Below are positions 44,180-51,238 of a DNA stretch of 51,238 nucleotides, piece by piece. The position numbers and the translations under genes are program-made. The notes beneath the pieces are model-generated. The model did not search any database. It had not been told where the DNA came from and saw nothing but the letters and a program-made list of their open reading frames with translations. The stretch comes from Opitutaceae bacterium (GTDB taxonomy: Bacteria > Verrucomicrobiota > Verrucomicrobiia > Opitutales > Opitutaceae): positions 1 to 51,238 of the forward strand of contig JADJTK010000003.1 in the NCBI GenBank assembly GCA_016711225.1, read 5' to 3'. The number at the start of each line of letters is the position of its first letter. Within the stretch, counting starts at the first letter, position 1.

Positions 44180-44405
44180 CGCCAAGACTTCGTCCTTGTG
44201 TCTCGGCGACTGTGAGATACGCCTTGGCCAGGATGATGCTCGCCCCCGCATGGTGGATTTTGCAGTGGTGCAGGAACGCGAGGATCTCGCGCCGGTACCC
44301 CTCCTTCGCGGCGGGTTCCAGCGCCGCCGCCGCCAACGCTGCAGTCCAATTCGGGAAGCAAAGAATCAACTTATCGCGATTCTGCCCAGCTTGGTTGGAA
44401 TTCAT
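44180..44405 (-). pseudogene. N-terminal fragment of a tyrosine integrase (integron-integrase-like)
   Basis: From ATG 44405 about 70 residues read like the SAM-like core-binding N-terminus of tyrosine recombinases of the IntI type: LILCFPNWTAALAAAALEPAAKEGYRREILAFLHHCK, then GASIILAKAYLTVAET. The homology stops near 44190, where a TTCTGCC heptamer array begins, and there is no catalytic domain. It is therefore a broken integrase. The assignment to the integron-like group is from the pattern F-P-x-W ... YRxxILxFLxHCK and is moderate. I found no attC array beside it. Confidence 0.45.
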
Positions 44406-44511
44406 CGCTCCGCCCTTCTTTTTGAGGATTCTCCCAATTCCGACCTCGCGCCTGCATTCCGACGCGCGCGTCGCTTTTCGAGCAGGAAAAGTGGGCGAAA
44501 TGGGCTCCAGA

Positions 44512-44562
44512 GCGAATGTCGCTTTTGCTCCCCAAAAACCACCCGGCGAAAGCAACATTCGC
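44512..44562. repeat. 17-bp near-perfect inverted repeat
   Basis: Arms 44512-44528 (GCGAATGTCGCTTTTGC) and 44546-44562 pair in 15 Watson-Crick pairs, one G-T and one mismatch, around a 17-nt loop. It lies 107 bp upstream of the integrase fragment start. It could be a recombination site, an element end or a terminator. Confidence 0.6.
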
Positions 44563-44676
44563 GCAATCCGATCTTTCTTCATCAACGAGTTGCAGGTCAG
44601 AACCTGTCCTCCACCGCTTCCGGCAAAAACTACATTCAACTGAGGTGAATCCCTACTGTTCGCCGAAAGAGCCGCC

Positions 44677-45022
44677 ATGCCATTCATCTCCACCATCCAA
44701 GATACGGCCTATGCGTGGATGCCGCGCTGGTTTCTCGTCATGATGCTCGTGTCAAGCATCGGGCAGCGTGCTCTTTCTGCTCGATCCGCGCTTCCGGAAA
44801 GAAGGGGTATCTCTTCCTCGCGGGGTGGCTGCTGCGTTGCCAAGCCTGCTCTATGTGAAGACGACTATTGAAGAGAAGATCCGACAGGAGCGTGCTTGGA
44901 GCGAAGTTGGCCGTCCGGCATTTCACACCGTCCAGGGAGGACCCAGGCCGGAGATCCCGTGGATGAGTGCCCTGACGTTGATCGGTGCCGTCATGCTGTA
45001 CCGAAGCGAGAAGAGCCGGGCG
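44677..45022 (+). pseudogene. Small membrane-protein gene, frameshifted and cut by the IS91-like element
   Basis: From ATG 44677 one frame gives MPFISTIQDTAYAWMPRWFL VMMLVSSIG, another SVLFLLDPRFRKEG, and a third YLFLAGWLLRC. Each switch can be explained by one extra G (44759-44761 and the G run near 44808-44811). The second frame is open again further on with KTTIEEKIRQERAWSEVG and WMSALTLIGAVMLYRSEKSR. Several hydrophobic segments suggest a small membrane protein. The frame is interrupted at 45023, where the duplicated element end begins. No family recognised. Confidence 0.3.
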
Positions 45023-45451
45023 AACTCCGAGAGTTGTGTGACGCGAAGCCGGCACACGACTCTGGTTGAACAAGCCCCTGAATACCGGAGACGAAGGCGA
45101 AGACAGACTGACCGACGACCCGCCCGGAAGCGCTTGCGCTTTGTATTTGGCGCTCTATTGGGCCAGGAGCCCCGGCCGGCCGGTTTGGTCGCGCAATGGC
45201 ACCTGGTTGGGCGGGACTCCGGCAAACAGTGGTCCAACTCCGAGAGTTGTGTGACGCGAAGCCGGCACACGACTCTGGTTGAACAAGCCCCTGGAATACC
45301 GGAGACGAAGGCGAAGACAGACTGACCGACGACCCGGCCCAAGCGCTATGCGCTTTGTATTTGGCGCTCTATTGGGGCCAGGAGCCCCGGCCGGCCGGTT
45401 TGGTCGCGCAATGGCACCTGGTTGGGCCGGGACTCCGGCAAACAGTGGTCC
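45023..45451. repeat. Tandem duplication of about 213 bp at the IS91-like element end
   Basis: Copy 1 spans 45023-45235 and copy 2 spans 45236-45451. They are nearly identical from AACTCCGAGAGTTGTG to GGCAAACAGTGGTCC. Differences are mostly one base in homopolymers (for example ATTGGGCC against ATTGGGGCC) plus a short block near 45120/45335. Each copy contains CTGGTTGAACAAGC. GAAC at 45022-45025 marks the outer junction. Confidence 0.9.
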
Positions 45452-46682
45452 GTGATCGGTTGTCTGTTGACCGAGACGCCGTGGAACCAGCGCAAAATCG
45501 AGGCGCCACACCATTTTGGGCACGCGCGGAGCAAAGCCGTCGCTAGCCGTGGCGTAGGGCGACGGTCGAGCACGAGCGGTCTGGACTCTACACGGTACGG
45601 TCTGCATCGGCTTCAGGGCGGGGCGCGGGCGAGCGAACCCACAGACCAGGGTGAACTGTTCGCAGTGCGGGCAACGCAGATGCCAGGGAGGCGGAGCCGC
45701 GACTGGCTCGCGCACGATGATGGGCGCGTTGAGCAATGTCTCCACCAGCAGGCGACGGCGCTTGGCTGCCGGGTGCAACCAGCCAAAATAGCGCACGCGG
45801 TGTTGGCCGGGCGGCAATATATGCTGGAGATAGCGGCGCATGAACTCCCCTGCGGCAAGAGTGACCTCGCCGCGTTGGCCCGTGCGACTATCGGTGTACG
45901 AGAATCGCACCGACCGATCGTCGGCCTGCAAGATGCGCTCGTCGCTGATCGCGGTGTGCTGTACGTAACGGGCGAGATAGCGCACCACGTTCTCGCCGGA
46001 GCCGGCGGGCTGGAAGTCGATCCACCAGCCCTTGTGCCAAGCCGACTCGGGGATCTGGGCGTGCAGCTCGGGGGCGGCGGCGCGCAGGGCCGCATCCATC
46101 GCGCGTCGCAAGACGGCTATCACGGCGTCGCCCGGCAGCAACCAATCCGATTTGCGGCAATGACGCCACTTCTTGCGGTCCAGACTGAGGCCTCCGCCGG
46201 GAATGATGAAGTGCAAGTGCGGGTGAAACTGAAGCTGGCGGCCGCTTGTATGCAGCACGCCAAACATGCCCAACTCGGCCGCGAGCTGGCGCGGGCGGGC
46301 GGCGACGGTTTGCAGGGCCGCCGCGGCGTGGGTGAAGAACAGATCATGAAGCAGCTCGGGCCTGGCGAGGAAGGCCGAGCGCAGCGCTTCCGGCACGGTA
46401 CTCGTCACCAGGAAATACGGAACAGGCAGAAGGCGCGCGGTCTGTTTGCGCGTCCACTCGGCGGTCTTGGCGCCGCCGCAGCGCGGGCAGGCCCGATGGT
46501 GGCAGCTGTGAAAGGCGTGGTGCTCACCGCCGCACTGGGCACAGCGATACCGATGCCCGCCCATGGCGGGCGTGCGGCAGCGCCGGATCGCGTGCAGGGC
46601 GCGGCGTTGCGCCGGAAGCAGATCGCTCCGGCGCAACGCTGCGGGGAGCCTGCCGCGCCAGCCAATCGGCGAGCACGGACAT
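45155..46682 (-). CDS. IS91-family transposase, frameshifted near the N-terminus
   Basis: From ATG 46682 a short frame gives MSVLADWLARQ. The main frame then reads RRSDLLPAQRRALHAIRRC, a zinc-binding segment (YRCAQCGGEHHAFHSCHHRACPRCGG), RQLQFHPHLHFIIPGGGLS with the HUH-like H-x-H, and VVRYLARYVQHTAISDERI with the catalytic-tyrosine region. CPHCEQFTLV is a late zinc pair. The frames join near 46635-46655, probably by one base. After about codon 345 of the main frame the translation runs into Pro/Arg-rich sequence and the duplicated DNA, so the true C-terminus probably lies near 45600 or 45346 in another frame. It moves the element by single-strand rolling-circle transfer. Confidence 0.85.
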
Positions 46683-46702
46683 CGCGGAGATCCGGGGTGT
46701 GG

Positions 46703-47677
46703 TTAGCGCCTCACCACCACCGCGGCCGCGGGCGGCTCCAGGTCGTCCGGGGGCAGCAACCGGTCGATGGCGGCGCGGGCGCTGGCCTCGTTGACGGCGG
46801 TGAGGTGCAGATAGATCATCGTCGTCTCCAGTGAGCTGTGGCCAAGATAGGCGCTGATGAGCCGGATGCTCACCCCCGCATCCAACAGGTGGGTGGCATA
46901 GGAGTGGCGCAGGGTGTGGGTGCAGGTGCCCACCGGCAGGCGCGCCGCCGCCCGGGCTATCTTCATACAATGCTGCACCGAGCTCTCGCCCATCGGCTCG
47001 TCAATGACGGCCAACCGCGCCCGACACGCCGGCTTCTCGCGCCAGCCCCGGCCCACCGCCGGAAAGACCCAGCGCGCATTGCGATGCGTCTTCCAGTACC
47101 GGCGCAGTTCGTGGAGCATCGCGGCCGGCAGTGGCACGTAGCGGTCCTTGTGGCCCTTGCCCCCGCGCACCCGCACCCGGTCACTTTGGCGCAGATCCTC
47201 GACCTGCAATTGCAGGGCCTCGAACAACCGCAGTCCGGTGGCGTAAACAAACCGGAAGAACACCCGGAAACGCTCTTCGCGCACCACGGCGAAGAGCCGC
47301 GTGACTTCCTCGCGGGTGAGCACCGTTGGCAGCTTGCGCTCCGGGGCGCACGCACCAGAATCGAGCTTCCAGTCGTGGCCCAAGTGCAGCCGAAGGCGCG
47401 CGCGCATCGCCGCCACGGCCGTGCGCATCGAGCTGGGCGAGTAGCCGTGCTCCTCCTTCAGGCGGAGCAGATGTGCGCGCAACTGCTCTTCGGTGACGGC
47501 GGTCGGATCGCACTGGAGCCGATCGAGCAGCTTGCGGGCGAACCGCAGGTACTCGTCCTGGGTGCTCTGGGCGAGCCCTCGGAGCTGAGCAGTTCGGCGA
47601 ACCGAACCAGCGTTTCGCAGTCTTGGGACGGCGTGCGGACACGGTCCCGTTTGGTGGAGGTATTCTTTCGTTTTCAT
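46703..47677 (-). CDS. Tyrosine recombinase associated with the IS91-like element
   Basis: 324 residues from ATG 47677 with GGAGAGG just upstream. The SAM-like N-terminus (about 35-105; GLAQSTQDEYLRFARKLLDRL) is followed by the catalytic domain with R150 in YATGLRLFEAL, a lysine around 174-177 (GGKGHKDRY), H254 and R257 in HTLRHSYATHLL, H280 in YLGHSSLETT and nucleophile Y289 in MIYLHL. All catalytic residues are present, so it is probably active. It ends 20 bp before the transposase start and is likely co-transcribed with it. It may resolve cointegrates or help integrate the element. Confidence 0.92.
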   Translation of the reverse strand: MKTKEYLHQTGPCPHAVPRLRNAGSVRRTAQLRGLAQSTQDEYLRFARKLLDRLQCDPTAVTEEQLRAHLLRLKEEHGYSPSSMRTAVAAMRARLRLHLGHDWKLDSGACAPERKLPTVLTREEVTRLFAVVREERFRVFFRFVYATGLRLFEALQLQVEDLRQSDRVRVRGGKGHKDRYVPLPAAMLHELRRYWKTHRNARWVFPAVGRGWREKPACRARLAVIDEPMGESSVQHCMKIARAAARLPVGTCTHTLRHSYATHLLDAGVSIRLISAYLGHSSLETTMIYLHLTAVNEASARAAIDRLLPPDDLEPPAAAVVVRR

Positions 47678-47873
47678 ACCTCTCCACTCTTGCCGTCCCG
47701 CACGCCGTCACCATCCTCCAACTATGCGCCGCCCCCCACCCCAGCCCCGAGCTCCCCGCCGCCGCGCAGCGGCTTGGTTCAACCAGCGGCCAGATGGAAC
47801 GCCGGCTAAGTCCCCGCCTTCCAATCTGGACCAGGGGTCCGGCGTCCCTCATCCGTAAGCGTTCGCCAAGAGA

Positions 47874-48219
47874 ATGACCACCGCTCGAAATACACTGATT
47901 CCGTGGTTTCTCGTCGTCGTTTTGATCGCCGTACTCACCTGGCGCGAAGCACCACGGTTGATCAGAGGTCATTACATCCATCAATTGGTCGCGAGTAGAG
48001 ATGCAGCCGAGGAGTTGGCCGCGATCAATAAGATGTCCGTCCTCTTTCCCCGTTCAAGGAATCGGACCGCTGATGCCTATGCGCCGTCTTGAAGACATCA
48101 TGCAAGAGACCACTCCTTCGAATGAAGTGACCTTAGTCATATTGAGGTGGCCCGACGGTTACTCCATCGAGTACCTAGTGCGCGATCGTGCAAATCTGCG
48201 AATCTTCATCCGAGAGTAG
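47874..48219 (+). CDS. Hypothetical single-pass membrane protein, one-base frameshift
   Basis: From ATG 47874: a membrane helix LIPWFLVVVLIAVLTW (about residues 8-23), then REAPRLIRGHYIHQLVASRDAAEELAAINKMSVLF. In another frame it continues FPVQGIGPLMPMRRLEDIM and EVTLVILRWPDGYSIEYLV, ending RIFIRE. The frames meet at TTTCCCC (48045-48051); removing one T or C gives one protein of about 114 residues. The C-terminal part is likely a small beta-rich soluble domain. I do not recognise the family. It lies just outside the IS91-like element and points away from it. Confidence 0.55.
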
Positions 48220-48336
48220 CGGCACACCAAGAAATGAAAAACGGAAGGCGAACCAGCCACCAGAGCCAATGGCGTGAAAGCGCCCGCCTTCCAAGCGGAG
48301 TTGCGTATCCGCCATGGCTCACCTGAATCGTTCGGC

Positions 48337-48879
48337 ATGAAGATCACACTGTTGAGACATGCGCCCGTAGAAATAAGGGATCGTTGGATCTGCGGATGCC
48401 GATTGGAGCATCTACTGCGCGAGTACGATGCGGCGCCAGTAAGGCTGGGCGAGGCCCGCAATCTGCCGAGTGCAGTGACTGTGTATTCAAGCCCAGCCCG
48501 ACGGGCGATGGACACAGCAAGGTTGGTTGTTTAAAATCATCCTATTGATGCTTGACGAAGCCAAGGAGGCGGCGTTCCCGCCGAAGTTACCGTTCCCGTA
48601 TATTGGGCCTGCAGGTCTAGCATTCTTGCTTGTCTCGCTGCGCTTGGCTCTGTGGTTACGCTCGAACGTAGATGACGTACGTGCGGTGCGAGATCGAGCT
48701 GAGATACTGGCTAAAGCTAAGTGAGTTCGATCGAACAAGGAGATGTGGTATTGGTGACACATGGCTACTTTATGTGTTTCCTGGATCGGGCGCTGAGGAA
48801 AGATGGATGGGTTCGCTCGGGCAAATTTGCCGCAGGGCACCTCAAGCCTGTTTTGCTACATTTGTCCAAGAGGGGCTAA
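48337..48879 (+). CDS. Histidine phosphatase superfamily protein, two frameshifts
   Basis: From ATG 48337: MKITLLRHAPVE carries the phospho-acceptor histidine in the R-H motif, followed by VTVYSSPARRAMDTARLVV. A second frame gives MLDEAKEAAFPPKLPFPYIG and LRLALWLRSNVDDVRAVRDRAE. A third gives EQGDVVLVTHGYFMCFLDRAL, with the second catalytic histidine (V-T-H-G), and ends LSKRG. The switches are at the T run 48530-48532 (one T too many) and near 48720. All parts are in the right order for a normal-size branch-1-like phosphatase of about 180 residues. The substrate is unknown. Confidence 0.8.
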
Positions 48880-48985
48880 CCAGACGGCACATCCAACGAC
48901 TCTATGACGCCCGTTTTCCAATCACAGTCCGCGATTCGTCGTGGCTGACCTTGGCTCTGAGGACATCTGTCGAGATAAATTTGAA

Positions 48986-49960
48986 CTAAGCTGCCGCAGC
49001 TGACGGCACCAGGGGGCTGCCCTTTTCGCGGAGCCGTTTGAGGTAAATGTCTTCGTTATAAGGGACTCCGTCATGCCAGCATTTCCACAGGATGCGGATC
49101 CGTTTATGAGGCAAGTGCACGTAGGATAATATGGAATCCATGACCGGCCTGCTGGCGACGTTGAACATAAGCCGCCGACCAGACCGGTGCCTCCAAGCTT
49201 CCTTGACCCACTCCCACGAAGGTCTGGCAGGTATGCTTGTCGCAGCGCAGGCGCCAGTAGACCTTTCGCATCCGGCCACTTTGGTCAGTCACCGGAGCGA
49301 TCCCAAGCGGCAGCCAGATCCTCGGCGCATGGACAGTTGTCGGCGAACTGGCCCAGCGCGACAAGCAGGCGCGCGAGAGGATGGGTCCGGCGCCCGGCAA
49401 CGCTTGACCTGGGCGAGTTGGTCATCCGGTTGGGCCTCGAAAGAGATCGGTTATGGTGGAATCGTAGCGAGTGATGGCGGCATTGAGCGTCTCCAGCAAA
49501 TTGACCAAGACGGAGCCTTCCAACAGATCGGAGATGGGTTCCTCAGCCGAAGGGCCACCAGTGAAGACAGCACGGCGCGCTGCTCCCAGCGGTCCGCGCT
49601 GCGACTGCCGTGTTTATGAAAGAAGCTCTTGAGGGTGGCGAGGCGAAAGGAAAGATTACGGGAGCTTGGGGCCGAAGGCCACCGCCGGAGAAAGGCCAGG
49701 TTCATCGCCCGCCAAATGTCCTCGTGCATGAGCTGCAGGGCCTGGGGATAGTGGCGCTTGAGCACAGCCTGTAATCGGTTGGTGAGGTGGTGGCCGTGCA
49801 CTGATTGACCAGTTTGCGGCGCGCCTCGCAAAGACGATCCAGCTCCACCAGAGCCGGAGGCGGCGGGGTCCAGGCCGTGAGTTCCGCGAGGCTCTTCCGA
49901 TTTCGTAGTGGCTGACCGAGGTGGATGTGGCAAACGGGGAGATGCTTGAAAAGCGAGCAA
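48986..49960 (-). pseudogene. IS110-family transposase, broken and 5'-truncated
   Basis: In minus-strand frames the C-terminal Transposase_20 part is readable in pieces: PGAGPILSRA, GIAPVTDQSG, RKVYWRLRCDKHTCQTFV, WSAAYVQRRQQAGHGFHIILRALA, KRIRILWKCWHDGVPYNEDIYLKRLREKGSPL. Upstream pieces include LVELDRLCEARRKLVNQCT-type sequence and LKRHYPQALQLMHEDIW. These are the hallmarks of IS110/IS902 transposases. At least four frame switches occur, and the N-terminal DEDD domain is missing where the ISL3 gene begins near 49980. It is a dead copy, even allowing for sequence errors. Confidence 0.75.
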
Positions 49961-49981
49961 GGAACCGCTGAAGAAGAGACG

Positions 49982-51214
49982 GTGAGTGCGCACTATGCGC
50001 TGCTGTTGGGGATAAAGGCGCCGTGGCGCGTGCAATCGGCCCGGCTCGATCTGCTCGGCAAAGGTGGAGATCGCAGTGGAGTGGGATGAGACGGCGCAGG
50101 TGTGTTGCCCGGAGTGCGCGTTGAGTGCCCGCGACATGACCGGGCGCCAGGCGGACGTGGCGGCACTTGGACGTGATGCAGTTCCAGACGATCATCCGTG
50201 CCCGGGTCCCGCGCAGCCGCTGTGCCGAGCACGGAGTCTTGACGGTACGCGCGCCGTGGGCTGAGCCGCACTCGCGCTTCACCTTGCTCTTTGGGGCCTT
50301 CGCCGTGCAGGTGATAGAAGCCTGCCGTTCGCTGACCCAAACAGCCGAGCTGCTCAAGCTGGATTGGGACGGTGTCATGCTGATCATGGCACGGGCGGTG
50401 AAGCGCGGCCTGGAGCGACCGCAGCACCGAGGCGGTCACCCACATCGGCCTCGACGAGAAGAGCTTTGGCCGCGGCCAGGACTACGTCTCCTGATGACCG
50501 ACCTGAAGAACCGCCGGGTGCTGGAAATAGTCCCCGGTCGCAGCACCACCGACGCGATCGCGCTGCTGGAAACGCTGCCCGCCGACCAACGCCAGGCGTC
50601 GTGGCCCGCCGCGATGGACATGGAGCGCCAACTTCGCCGCCGCCACCAAGAAGGCCTGCCCGCAGGCGGCCATCGTCTGCACGACCGCTTCCCGTCTCCA
50701 TGCACCTCAACGAGGCCGTCGACAAAAGGTGCGGCGACAGGAGAGCATCGCCGGCTGCTCGAAGAGGCGACGCGGACCTGACCGGCACCAAGTTCCTCTG
50801 GCTGCAAGGGGCCGCGCCCGAGGCAGACGCCCCTGACCTTCGACGAGTTATTGCGAACGCAACCTCAAGACCGCGCGGGCCTGGACCCACAAGGAGACCT
50901 TCATCGAGTTCTGGAGCCAGGAGAATACCGGAAGGCGCAACCAACGCTTCTTCACGCATTAGTACAACGCAACGGCCCGCAGCAAACTCGAACCGCTCAT
51001 AAGAAGGTGGCCCCCGCATGCTCAAAGGCCCATCTGCTCCGGACTACTCAACTACTTCGCCCACCGCGACCAACGCGATCACCGAAAGCTTCAATTCCCG
51101 CATCAAGCCATTGAGGCCGATGCCCGCGGCTTCCGCAGCCGCCAACTATCGTATCCGCATCCTTTTCACTGCGGCAAGCTCGACTATCCACCGGTCCTCA
51201 CGCCACAATCCTAG
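49982..51214 (+). pseudogene. ISL3-family transposase with many frameshifts
   Basis: Plus-strand pieces in order: HYALLLGIKAPWRV (from GTG 49982), EIAVEWDETAQVCCPEC (N-terminal zinc finger), RWRHLDVMQFQTIIRARVPR, RCAEHGVLTVRAPWAEPHSRF, AFAVQVIEACRSLTQTAELL (HTH), HIGLDEKSFGRGQDYVSLMTDL (DDE catalytic segment), VLEIVPGRSTTDAIALLETLP, TKFLWLQG, FIEFWSQENTGRR, and NAITESFNSRI near the end. They reconstruct a complete ISL3 transposase, but six or more shifts are needed. Either the copy is decayed or the sequence is poor here. The stop TAG is at 51212-51214. Confidence 0.75.
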
Positions 51215-51238
51215 CCACTAAGATTCCGGAAGGGCCTT
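51215..51238. repeat. Possible right terminal repeat of the ISL3-like element
   Basis: The window ends with ACTAAGATTCCGGAAGGGCC directly after the transposase stop. Its complement GGCCCTTCCGGAATC resembles ISL3-family ends (GGCTCTT...GGAAT type). I found no matching left end near 49.9 kb. Confidence 0.4.

Larger units (their letters stand above)
45023..47786. mobile_element. IS91-like element with HUH transposase and tyrosine recombinase
   Basis: It contains a minus-strand tyrosine recombinase gene followed after 20 bp by an IS91-family transposase gene, a combination known from part of the IS91 family. The transposase-distal end carries the tandem 213-bp duplication and abuts GAAC, a target tetranucleotide type used by IS91. 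The other limit is uncertain; I set it at GCTTGGTTCAACCAG (47772-47786), which is an inverted match (one base different) to CTGGTTGAACAAGC in the duplicated end. Confidence 0.65.

Noticed and set aside
44512..44562. Inverted repeat considered as an integron attC site
   Set aside because: The arms lack the GTTRRRY/RYYYAAC core pattern, so I keep it only as an unexplained inverted repeat.
44010..44696. 228-codon minus-strand frame taken as one gene
   Set aside because: Only the middle 70 codons look like protein (integrase N-terminus); the ends are translated repeats and intergenic DNA.

Overview
The window is GC-rich DNA that most resembles an Opitutaceae-type verrucomicrobium. This rests on remembered family patterns, not a search: a large TonB-dependent receptor, two CRTAC1-type FG-GAP/ASPIC proteins, a DUF418 protein, two big hybrid sensor kinases, standalone glycogen synthase, a four-helix-bundle (S23/IVS) protein and many short tandem repeats at gene ends.

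Layout. 1-1.6 kb: a nucleotidyltransferase / HD phosphohydrolase / nucleotidyltransferase cassette. 1.7-4.3 kb: gene wreckage and two small genes of mobile-element type, ending at a tRNA-Asn. 4.5-12.8 kb: glgA, a CBS protein, a GreA/B-like protein, a hybrid kinase with two receivers, and rlmF. 12.9-21 kb: a TonB-dependent receptor, a MASE1-CHASE hybrid kinase and a GT2 glycosyltransferase, all on the minus strand. 21.1-25.9 kb: trpB, a four-helix-bundle protein, yicC, a DUF418 membrane protein and a TIM-barrel protein. 25.9-30.4 kb: a fluoride-type CLC transporter behind a fluoride riboswitch, then an ABC substrate-binding protein and its ATPase. 30.7-36.1 kb: hpt, an amidohydrolase, a Sel1/TonB protein, a truncated PP2C phosphatase and a GH10 xylanase. 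36.3-41 kb: two CRTAC1 proteins and a DUF3365 haem protein, separated by copies of a long repeat. 41.1-43.7 kb: a type IA topoisomerase. 43.8 kb to the end: repeats, an integrase fragment, an IS91-like transposase with a tyrosine recombinase, small host genes, and broken IS110 and ISL3 transposases.

The most interesting regulatory site is the fluoride riboswitch at 27.46-27.53 kb. A hairpin can pair the aptamer's 3' end with a ribosome binding site, which in turn serves a 35-codon leader frame overlapping the GTG start of the transporter gene. This is a readable translational ON switch.

Two properties colour the whole annotation. First, at least ten otherwise convincing genes are split by one-base shifts, and most shifts can be explained by one base more or less in a short homopolymer. 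I read these as mainly sequencing error and give whole-gene spans. Second, heptanucleotide tandem arrays sit at gene ends, and three genes (trpB, the GT2 gene and the second kinase) take their stop codon from within such an array. I see no complete new defence system; the NTase-HD-NTase cassette at the left edge is the nearest candidate for something little described.
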